Shown here: piece by piece, positions 54,645-64,000 of the stretch | Position numbering within the stretch: the first letter of the stretch is position 1 | Layout of the letters: every line of letters starts with the position of its first letter | NCBI RefSeq assembly: GCF_016545825.1 | Contig: NC_052619.1 | Location: forward strand, 30,791,803-30,855,802 | Direction of reading: 5' to 3' | Length of the DNA stretch: 64,000 nt | From: Eucalyptus grandis | Lineage: Eukaryota > Streptophyta > Magnoliopsida > Myrtales > Myrtaceae | Notes under the pieces: generated by a model | The model's input: the letters and a program-made list of their open reading frames with translations, nothing else | Databases searched by the model: none | What the model was told of the DNA's origin: nothing | Position numbers and translations under genes: made by a program

Positions 54645-57600
54645 ATGCACCTTTGTACCTTTAGTCAACGAGGGCTCGAGTGCTGAGCCTCGTGGCGGGC
54701 GAAGACTGCGCTACTGCCGAATCTCCTTGCCGTGCAGGACGTCGCTGGGATTCAAAGTCGTGATCCTGGAGGGATTGGGCAGCCTCTGGCAGTTTTGGTG
54801 GGGATCAACCAGCTCGTCTATGTTTTTCCATCTGTAGGGTGTTGTGAATACTCCTGGTGTCACCGCTGATATCTGCCACAAAGACACCGGTGCCATAGTG
54901 AGTTTCCCCCTCTGATCGTTAATTTGCTTGCTATTCGCTGAATTTAGGATGGTGGAATTGCTAGGCTCTAGACAAAGATGAAATTTGATATTGTTGATTG
55001 TTCTGTGGGGATATTGTTCGGATTACCTTTCTGGATGAGTGAGCTTCATATCATTAGTGAGTATACGGATCATTTTTTATGTCAGACTAATTTGATATTG
55101 TTGATTGTTTTCTGTGGATTTCTGGGACAACAAAAACTGGAGAAGGCCCCTGTAGGGATGGACCTCGTCATCATCCCTGCCGGAGTTCCTGGGAGAACAG
55201 GAATGAAAAGAGATGACCTGTTCAAAATGAGTGCTGGAACAACAGAACCCTTTGTGAAGGAGTTGCCACATGTTGCCCGAACGCCATAGTCAACTGGATT
55301 TGTAGCTCTGTTAACTCCACAGTTCCCATTGCAGCCAAAGTTTCCAAGAGCGCTGGCACTTATGATCCAAGAGACTGTTGGGTGTGACCATGCTTGACGT
55401 AGTTAGAGCAAATACTTTTGTGGTACATATCACTTCTGCTTGTACTGTCTTGCTGATACGGTCAAGAAGCATCAAGTATATTTATAGAGTTCAGAGTGTC
55501 AGGTCGTCGCTTCGTATGAGCCTACAAGTTTAGCACGCTTGTCTGGCGTGCAATCACTTGCTCCAAGGGCAGCTAACTTTTTCCCATCTTGCAATAAGAC
55601 AGCTAAGTGGACCCGGTATTTCATTAAATAGGCTAATGCCTCATGTATGGGATCATGTGCACAGTGGAGACGCCAAGGTGAAAAATCAGGCTATTTGCAA
55701 GTGCTGTTATGTATTAGTGAGTGTTATTGGTTCTTTTCTCATGATGATGACCTTGTTTTTGGTGATAGCTATTTGGGACTAATGCTCCGGCAGAAGATTT
55801 GTACAAGAAACCAGTTTCGAGAGTGTCATGCAAGCCAACAGCATTTTACTTTCCCAGGTAGATTCCTTATCTATTATGTTCCATGCAGGCAGAAGAACTT
55901 GGTCCTGATCCTAGAGAAGTTGATGTTCCAGTTGTTGGTGGTCATGCATGAGCGACAATTTTACCTCTTATATGTTCGACAGAAAAGCTCTTAGAAATGC
56001 AATTTTTTTATATGCCAAATGTCAGTTGGCATTTTCAAATCTGTGGGTTAAGCCACCTTATTCTTACACTCCTCGAGGAATTGATTACCTGAAATCACGT
56101 ATCCAAAATGGCTGGCCAGAAGTTGTCGAGGTAAATAAATATCAATTCGTTTTACAGATTTAGACTTCAACTTAGGCAGTTTTGACGTCATATCACATTC
56201 TGCTAGCGTCTTCAGGGGCTTTTCAGTTTTTGTAAAACAGCTTCAGAGTACTGAGGCCCCCTAAGGGGTACACTGTTCCAAGAAAGCATATTTTTTTCTC
56301 CCAGACACATGAGTGCATGCTTAATCACGCTAGAGTCTCTGAATTCTTAACATTTACAAGAAATTTCGAAGATGTGCTCTGCTGAGAACTTCCTGTTTGA
56401 GAAGGATGAGATTTTCACAAGAATCACATCTTAGGTCCATATGTTGGAACACAACACCTAATATAATAATAAACCGCCAAAGAGAAGTGTGCTAAAGCGC
56501 AACACGTAAACCGCCAAAGAAGAGAGTTCTTGAAGAAGCCACAAGATGATTAAAAAAATAGAATGGGCACATATTAAACTAATATTATTCTTGTTGCTGG
56601 AGTCTTCAAGAGCAGGAAGCAAGCTTCAACTTGGACGCGAAGGAAAAGTAGCCCACAATTATTGACTCCTTAGCCAAGAAGAAAAGTTCAACTTCAGCTC
56701 TTGCACGTTGAAGTCAATGGCGGTGGAGATCAGGCGGTGAATTCCAGGCGGTGGAAGATGTCTATAAATATGACAGTACGCGAAGCATTTGAACTCAGGC
56801 CAGAAGGCCTCAAGGTGAAGGAGCAGGCCGAAAGGCCTCGAAGAGAGGCTTAACAGCCTCAAGCCACCGCAGGCAGAGTAAGGAGGCCAGGGAGAGGGAC
56901 TCACGCCACACGCAGGCGGAGAACTTCAGGCCAGCAAGGAAGCCACACATATGTGAGCTTCAGGGAAAGCCTTCAGCAGTGAGAGCTTCGGAATAGGAAG
57001 TCACCAGGTGCAACGGTGAACTTCAGGGAGAGGCACTGCAGCCTCAGTAGCTCTGTTTGAGCGAGTTATCCCTCCGTGATCGAGAATGGAAGAAAATAGA
57101 ATAGCTGAGTGTATGCTTGTATTAATGTGTTTGAGTGTGTTATTGTATCAGCTAGTTTGATTTGAGCATTTTAATGCTTTCGCATATTTTATAAGCTGCG
57201 CACTCTACAATTAATATCAAAACAATTGGTTCCAAATCGTTTTGGTTCCAACACCATATGGGCATATGTCACTTGCAAGTCAATTTTATCGTGTGCAGAC
57301 TTTGCCTGTGCACTGTAATGATTAATGAATATAAGAGGAGCTGTTATTGTCTCTACTTGTATAGGTCACGGGATTCGATTTACCGATGCCACCTTGAAAA
57401 CCTATTCATTACCACTACCCAAGAAAATGCGTTAATGGGATACCTTGTCTCGGGCTATTGGCAGAAGCAAGCAGTTGTGGACAGTATCTTAATTTCTGAT
57501 TATTCTGTCTGCTCCTCAATAAGGAAAACAGAGGAACGTAACAGAAAGAATGTAGGAACAGAGCACCTTACATCTTTTGTTGTTACGGCTAAGAGAATGA

Positions 57601-58200
57601 CATGCATTTTGATAAGCGGAGAAGTTCAAGCAGTTAAATGCATCAGACTTACAGTGATCGTACATGCCTACTCGAAACTACAATTTTCTGCGTCTATTTC
57701 CCCAATGAAATTATGACATGACATCTTAGTCTTCACTTACTTTGCTTCCTTACGTTATGTCATGAAGCAAACTGAATTGTTTACATCTGTGCTTTGACAA
57801 TTTTCATGCTAAAGCTGGAGATGGCTCTGCAACTCACAAAGATATTTTGTTTGGCCCTTGAGATGTAGTCTGATCTCTTTCATGAACCTGAAATTTAATG
57901 GCTCTTTGATATGTGGACTCTTTTTACATGATCAAATGATGTGAAAATGAAATATGCTGCTGTGAAGTCTGCGGATGGATTCCTACATGGGTTGAGAGGC
58001 AACGTTGACATTGTCGAGCGTGCATTTGTTGCTTCTCAGGTTTGGTGCCTCGAAGAAACTTATTAAGATCCATTTTTTTTTATTCTCTCAAAATTAAACT
58101 GAAGTGACCAATGGGTTCATCCTGGTGGACGGATGTCCCATATCTCTCATGTTCACTGTTCAGATTTCCGACTTCCGTTGGCACCCATAATGTTGCCTGT
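54645..58200 (+). pseudogene. Malate dehydrogenase P5: nearly full-length pseudogene
   Basis: Exon 1 (about 54664-54845) reads GFKVVILEGLG then, shifted, GIGQPLAVLVGIN, the NAD-binding glycine motif region. Exon 2 about 54835-54897 is TPGVTADICHKDTGAI, exon 3 about 55129-55300 is [20 protein letters not shown] and [19 protein letters not shown], and exon 4 about 55330-55425 is damaged. Exon 5 about 55890-55960 is GPDPREVDVPVVGGHA then TGA (the conserved His lies here), and exon 6 about 56043-56130 is VKPPYSYTPRGIDYLKSRIQ. Intron 6 holds a solo LTR. Exon 7 is about 57810-57840 and exon 8 57953-58039 (frame damaged). Exons 9-10 are deleted; the 3'UTR word 'ggtggacggatg' follows at 58132. It was originally NAD-MDH of mitochondria or glyoxysomes. 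Confidence 0.85.
56442..57253 (+). mobile_element. Solo LTR (812 bp) in MDH P5 intron 6
   Basis: It starts TGTTGGAACACAAC and ends TTTTGGTTCCAACA, inverted ends. It is flanked by perfect 5-bp repeats CCATA (56437-56441 and 57254-57258). Other copies of this intron (43455-43475, 1205-1225) read through the site without it. A GC-rich part with repeated GGCC-AAGGCCTC words lies at 56795-57050. No internal retrotransposon domains. Plus-strand orientation is assumed from the TG/CA ends only. Confidence 0.8.
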
Positions 58201-59270
58201 GCGCATTATCAAATGTGTAGTGCCCCTATCGTAATATGTTAATGTGGAAGCTACCTAAGATCGTGTAATTTTTGTCGACATGCAATTATCAGAATAAATA
58301 AATGAGAAACAATAAAAGACATCAAAAATTTACATGATTCAATATTAAGTGTCGATACCTATATCTATAGAGACCCAATAATAAATAATTTATTAATAAT
58401 CGAATAATCCAAGTTTATAATCGTCCACAGACCCTTCTATTTTCCACGTTTAGATTAAATTCAAATTCATAGTATTTATAAATAAACAAACATTTGGATC
58501 TAAAAGCTCAACGTATAAATTTCACCGTGTTCAAGCACGTCCGCATCAAGAGCTCCTCCTCGTGGCTGCGTTCTCCGTGCGGCGGCCCCTCAAGGAGAGT
58601 TACTGTGCTGTCAGTGTGTCATAACAGATCGGCGGATATGGCAAGACTGAGATCCATCATATTCTTAGATGCAACTGTTCATATTAAACGGTCCAAATAC
58701 ATCTTGAAAAATGGCTCAAAAACTTTAGATGGGAAGCTGATGGCTCCCAGACAATCAATCAAGCGTTGCCTTTGTCAAGTCATTATCGAAAACGCCATAC
58801 AAAACGCAAAACCACCAGAAAATATTGACGAACACAATAAATTAAGGCCATAAATCAAATGATGTCATGCTCTAAGATATAGGACTACCCGGAGGATTTA
58901 CTTTCGTAAAATAATCAATGCCGTGTCATGCTGAAAACCCCTATTTTAGATTTTTCCTGATTTTGTTACTTTATTTTTAAATCCCGATGGGATGCAAAAG
59001 TGTACCATTCTAGATTATAGTACTATTCCGCATGGCCTTTTCCTTGAATTAAATTCTAATTCACATTTTTCTAATCGCCGTTACATGATAAGATGATGGA
59101 TATATTTAAGTTAAATTCCGGTGATTTCATAGAATTGAAATTTTAACTCCTAGTTTTGGCAATATAACGCCTAAAACGAGGGAAGTCCCAAGCTTTATTA
59201 AAACTTAAAAAATCAAGGTCACTACATTTTATGACGAAAATTCTGTAAACGTTAACAAGGAAAATGCGAT
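58200..59270. other. Intergenic between MDH P5 and P6
   Basis: No recognised gene. An open frame at 58494-58853 (RIKSSSSWLRSPCGGPSRRV) has no known family. From about 59140 the sequence matches the MDH P5 5' flank (54480-54640). Confidence 0.35.
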
Positions 59271-59279
59271 TGGGGCAAC

Positions 59280-59486
59280 GGTTGTTGATTGGTGCTTCTT
59301 CGCAGCTTTCGTCAACGAAGACTCGAGTGCTGAGCCTTGCAGCGGGCGAAGACCGCGCAATTGCCGAATCTCCCTTGCTGTGCAGGACGTCGCTGGGATT
59401 CAAAGTCGTGATCCTGGAGGGACTGGGCAGCCTCTGGCAGTTTTGATGAAGATCAACTCGCTCTTCTCTGCTCTTCATCTGTGCTT
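59280..59486 (+). pseudogene. Malate dehydrogenase P6: 5' end (exon 1)
   Basis: It is a near-copy of P5 exon 1: a presequence-like stretch TRVLSLAAGEDRAIAESPLL, then GFKVVILEGLG and, in the next frame, GQPLAVLMKINSLFSALHLC, matching the start of plant NAD-MDH (NAD-binding glycine motif and KMNPLVSVLHLYDV region). The frame change inside the glycine motif is shared with P5, so both derive from an already damaged copy. The presequence resemblance to glyoxysomal MDH is tentative. Confidence 0.7.
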
Positions 59487-60360
59487 TATTAGCGCTGAAA
59501 TTACCGTACATTGTAATGACAACGTGGAAGAGACATTGGCAATAATGACAGTATTTGGCAGGACGACAGAAGTGGGAGTGCAGTGTAGCAAGAGCAACGT
59601 CACTCCCGAGCTTTGGATCGCTTCCCTCGCTTTCCTTAGAGATGCTCTGCAAGACTGCAACAATGCTTTGGAGTGTGGGTGGAGAAGGGCGATGGAGGAA
59701 TGATGCACGAATTGGCCCATCGTCAACTAACGCCATAAAAAATTGAATGAAGCACGTACGATCTCGATAACTAGCATGCAGATTCTTACCGATCTTCCAC
59801 TCTCACGTTGGTTCGGAGAGTGCTACGTGAGAGTGCAAATTGATCCCGAGTCGACTATATCCACTTGAAAAAAACCGGTGATAGACTGCCCCAATTCCTA
59901 TATCTTGGTTGGCCAAACCACTATTACTATAACATTGAAAGAGTAAACCTCACTACATTTTACAGTCTCAAATCTACTAAATTATAGACCAGTGGATATT
60001 GCTGTAGATCCACATGATGATTTGACAATTTTTACAGATCTAATCTTTAGGTCTTCCAGCATTATTTTTTCACAGTTTCTTATGATCAAGTAGGCATGGC
60101 TCAACCCACAAATAATTATTAGAGCCATCTTGGATGGCTCGAATTGGCTGAGATCTGTGACTAATCTTTTGTAGCGTACTAAAAAGTTGAAAGTAAAACT
60201 ACCTCAAACTTGAACATGACACATTAGAGAAAGTTGTGGCTTAGTTTGAATAGGCACTGAATCAATCTATAAGACCTCGAATCGATTAGTCAAAGTATTG
60301 AGCCGGTTCGGTCAAAAATCGTATTGGGCTTTTGAAGCCTCCTGCTAACATGGCCCGGAA
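59487..60360. other. Conserved segment of unknown origin, copy B
   Basis: This is the second copy of the block at 41690-42660. The plus frame 59555-59746 ends NDARIGPSSTNAIKN, and the minus frame 59143-59736 starts MALVDDGPIRASFLHRPSPP. It follows MDH exon 1 directly. No family is recognised for either strand. Confidence 0.4.
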
Positions 60361-63060
60361 CCTGGCCTACTAATATAGCTTGCTGACGTCATAGGGTGTA
60401 ACTTACCAGTTTCAAACCTGACTTAGCACTTGTAAGTGTGTGGAGCTTTGTTTGCCTTGAAATTGGACGGCCAACTTCTATGGGGATTGATGAGTTGACT
60501 AGTATTGTGGTTTGAGTTTTGGAGGCACAAATGTTGTTGTAGGCACTTTAGGACTATTGTTAGAGTTCCAACACCTATCATATATGCTGACACTTACATT
60601 TTGACAACTCATTAATTGTTCATTAATTACAAAAAAAATTAGGAATTAATTCTTAACCCTTAACAAAAATAATTTTCATTAAATTGAGTTATATATGAAC
60701 ATTAGGAACATTTGCATTGCTAGTATTAATTATTAAAATTTTTAGAATTTTTAATTTTTAAAAATTTAAAAAATTAATTTAAAAAAATCAGTGGGCCCGG
60801 GCTAGGGCTGGGCCTGCCGAGCCCCTTTTTCTTTTCCTTTTCCCTTCCCTTCTTTGGGCCCGGCTCTCTTCTTTTCTTTTTTTTTGCCTTTTCCTTGGCC
60901 CGGCCCTTGCCACGTCTTTCCCTCTCTTTCCCTCACGCCCTCTACAACGCGATGAGAACACTGGTACGGTGGGGAACGGCATGACCGCAGGAGCGTCCGG
61001 TCGGGGGTCAGGCCGGCAGGGGCAGCTGGCGTCGCAGGAGGCCATGCGCGCTGGGTAACTTAAAAGGGAGAGAGGTGAGTGAGACCGCGCTTGGACCTCG
61101 GCCGCCGACCCTTGCGGACGCGTGCTTCTCCCACGGTAGGTATCGTGCGTATCTTTTTGAGTTGTGTCGAGTTGCGTCCATTTCCCCGGGATCCCGGCTC
61201 GGAGGCGTGCGGGGCGACCGAACGTAGTCCGGTCTATGGAGTTCGTCCACCGTTCGCCGCCCCCGAGCCGGGTAGAGACTCTCGGCCGACCCCCTTTTAT
61301 GCCTTGCTGTTGCCCTGTTCTCTCATGTTTTTGCACGAGCTACTGAGCCGGGGCGTGCGTTTCGGGTTCGTTTGTGCTGTCCTTCGTTGCTGTTGAGCAT
61401 TCCCCGCTGATTCGTGTTGAGTTTTGATCCGGTTTCGAGTTTTGTTGTCGTTCGGGTTTTCCTTTCAATTCGCCCACCACACGTTTGCCAAAATGTTTGC
61501 ACCAAGGCCGTAAATATTTTCTCCCGATTTTGAGTCGCTTGAACGTGTAGCCATGGGGTACGCTTGATGGTGATCTCTCTCTAACCTCAAAAAACGTTTT
61601 TTTTTTTTTTTTTTTGTCGCCGCGGCTCAACATGCGTTTCCTTTTCTCTTTGTCGAGTCTCTTTCGGTGGTGCCTCTGTGTTGTTTGATCCTGTGCATTG
61701 TTCTCATAGTGGATGTGAATACTTGCGAGGAACTGAACCGGGGATCTTGACGAACACTGATTTCTCACGATGCTTGACTGAGCTTTACTATTGTCTTCCA
61801 TTTTATATGTTACCCATCGCTGTGGAGTCGTAATCGAGGATGGGCCGTGGTCCAATGACTCTGATCCATAACAAACGTTTTGTGTTGGTGACTTAACTTT
61901 TAATGTTGAAGATTGAAGGGCTCGTGTGCTGTGAAGGATAAGGAGAATCCAGAGAGCAGTGGGGAGATCGACCATATTTTAGAGAGAGAAAATAATGGGA
62001 AATGAGCTTGGGTTGAACTTTAGTAAATCTAGATTGGGCTTAAGTTAATCGAGTCTGGACTTGTTTGGTTTGGGCCTAATTGGTCTTGTGGAATTTGGGT
62101 TTAATTCGTTTGAGATATTTTGGACTTGTATAGTTTAGTTTAGTTTGGGCTGGACGTTTTAGGTGAGTTGGGCTTTCGAGTTAAATTCATGTTTGTTTCA
62201 AGGTCTAGGTCTAACTGGCTCAGTTGTGGGAATCCGCCCGCGAATTAGTCCTGCTCGGCGGGCCCGAGCCTGACTGCACTTGATAGTCCATACCAATGTC
62301 CTTATTTTCGGTTTTTTTTTTTTTTAGAAAAGAATATTCTAAAGAATTAAAAAGGAGAAAAGTTTAAAAATCTGGAAAAAAATCTATTTTGGTATTTTAA
62401 AAACACAATTAAAAAATGCATAAAAATATTTAAAAATTTATAAAAATTTAAAAAATTCAAAAAATTCACAATTTTAATAATTTTATAAGAAAACAATTCA
62501 AAAATGCATAAAAAAAATACATCTCTAATGTGGTAGAGCGTGACCTACGAGTAAAGAAACTCAACTTAGCGCTTTTATGGCAGTTGATGGGTTAACTAAT
62601 TGTGTCAACTCAATTTTTGGAGGCAAAAGTTACTATAGTGCACAATGTGGACTAGGGATTTGAGTTCCTTCAAGAAATAAGTAAAAGAGGCCAAGGAAAA
62701 GGAGGAGGATATGTCCATCATGTTCACATGGAATGGAGCTGCAACTAGACTGGACTATTGATTATATGGCACGATGATAAGGAGGTGGAGCAAGGTGACC
62801 ATTCGCTTGTGCTGAATTGACAAGGACAATAGTGGATCGTGTTGTTAGAGGAGGAGCAAGGAGACTCTTTCGCTAGATAGACGACGACCATGGAAAGTGC
62901 TGCCAATGCAAAGGTGTTATACTGGGGAAGGGAGTGATGGGCAAAGCTCAATTTGTGGTAGTAGGCTTAGCTTTACTCCAGTGAGATTTTTGAACTGAAT
63001 CGCAACAATAAAATGAATAACTATTGAGTTTTCACGCAGAGATGGGGCATTGATCTTGAT
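60361..63060. other. Repeat-like region, no supported gene
   Basis: 60650-60950 resembles 17240-17350 plus 19342-19500, implying a dispersed repeat. 60780-61500 is GC-rich, with many frames on both strands and pyrimidine runs. A minus-strand frame 61340-61975 starts with a hydrophobic, signal-peptide-like MVDLPTALWILLILHSTRAL but then becomes basic and repeat-like across a poly(T) tract. 62300-62520 is AT-rich. Nothing here is convincingly a gene. Confidence 0.35.
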
Positions 63061-63079
63061 GGTTTTTATTGATACGTTG

Positions 63080-64000
63080 ATGGGCCTTAGTAGGCCCGTC
63101 CGCTCATATTGGGCCTAAAAGCCTAGCCCGCAAGATAAGGGCCCATGGAGGAACAGTTGCGTCTTTTGGGATAGGTATTATGTTGAGGGGTTGCGTCCTT
63201 TGGATGAGATGCTTTGAGGGAAAGAAACAAAAAGGGAACGTACCTTTTGGGACGTATGTGCATTCTCAAGGAAACAGTTCTTTTCCTCTCCCAAAAACAA
63301 CGTAAGTTTTCTCCCCCTTACAGCAGCAGTACGCTCCTCGGTAGAACGGTATCATAATCCTTCCTCGATCTTCAACATTGGTGTTTAATCCGTAGATAAT
63401 AAGGTATGCTCGATTTTGTGGTATGTTTTTGATCGGTGATACATGTTTGTTCTTGGGCTCGTCTTCCACACTCGTTTTAAGGGTTCGATTTAATGTCGAA
63501 TCCATTTTAAGGAATTAGTAATTCCTGACATTGGTATTAGAGCCATAATTCATGTTTCGATCCCCTTTTTATGTTATTGAATTATTTTTTGTGGTCGAAA
63601 TTCGAGAAAAGCCGCTGCCGGCCGATTAAGGATGGAAAAACCCGACACCCGCGTCTTTGTCCGCCTTGTTTTGTGATTTTCTGCAAGTTGAAATTCGTTT
63701 TTGATAGCGCAGGGTCGAAGCTCTTGTCAATATGAGAAAAATGAGTCGCGGATCGCCGTCGGCGCCACCCGACGCGCCTCCACGCATGGCCGGAACGAAG
63801 AGGGGTCATCGCACGCGCAGATTCGGGCCCCCTGAGTGCGTGCGAGGCACGTGCCATTTCGACCCCAAGCGCGTGCGATGCAGGCGCCAACTGATGTCAT
63901 AGTGACGTCAGCCAGGCATGCGCGTGGCATGTGCCGGTTGGTTCGTCCGACCCGGCCCGACTGGCCCGACAGGTTCGACTCGACCCGACCCGACGGCTGT
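63080..64000 (+). mobile_element. Start of a Ty1/copia-type element, cut by the window edge
   Basis: An LTR end ATTCCTGACA at 63530 is followed one base later by TGGTATTAGAGCC (63532-63544), a primer-binding site close to the tRNA-Met type used by copia elements. The LTR start is uncertain, perhaps TGATGGGCC near 63080. Downstream (63545-64000) is a GC-rich leader without a gag frame yet. Minus-strand frames 63582-63930 are not supported. Confidence 0.55.

Overview
This window is nuclear DNA from a eudicot plant. It holds TIR-NBS-LRR (TNL) disease-resistance genes, a class missing from grasses, with plant-style introns, Ty1/copia and LINE retrotransposons and solo LTRs. The TNLs resemble the flax L6/M type. 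A woody rosid, perhaps Myrtaceae, is my guess; the sequence alone does not prove it. There is no bacterial-style operon structure, and no intact full-length gene that I can support.

The backbone is a degenerate tandem array in which pieces of a plant NAD-malate dehydrogenase (MDH) gene alternate with three TNL paralogues, all on the + strand. MDH pieces lie at 1030-2216 (P1), 19665-21130 (P2), 39785-41510 (P3), 42865-43800 and 43803-45640 (P4a, P4b), 54645-58200 (P5, the most complete) and 59280-59486 (P6). The TNLs lie at 3683-15240 (TNL1), 27154-32332 (TNL2) and 48009-53720 (TNL3). Each TNL has MDH sequence upstream, and TNL2 and TNL3 (more weakly TNL1) carry a relic of the MDH exon 9/intron/exon 10 region at their 3' end. 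The ancestral duplication unit was therefore probably MDH plus TNL.

The TNLs share one architecture: a TIR exon, an NB-ARC exon, a 91-codon linker exon and an LRR exon. Each is broken differently. TNL1 has a frameshift at the TIR end, a nonsense codon in the LRR, and a 5.7-kb copia element inserted in the LRR exon. TNL2 has a stop codon inside the TIR, a lost splice acceptor and LRR frameshifts. TNL3 has an intact TIR but at least seven one-base deletions in NB-ARC, linker and LRR. The LRR exons also differ by amplification of a 141-bp module: one copy in TNL1, about three in TNL2, ten in TNL3.

The array is loaded with mobile elements: a Ty1/copia element with both LTRs (8873-14586), a 5'-truncated LINE (about 21540-26180), three probable solo LTRs with 5-bp target duplications (17354-19341, 34716-37904, 56442-57253), a fourth LTR-like insertion (46017-46780), a tRNA-derived SINE on the minus strand (38238-38451), a Mutator-like MITE (15534-15939), hAT-like elements (left edge and 2682-3435), and the start of another copia element at the right edge. 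Sequence right of about 60.4 kb is mostly GC-rich and repeat-like, without genes I can support.
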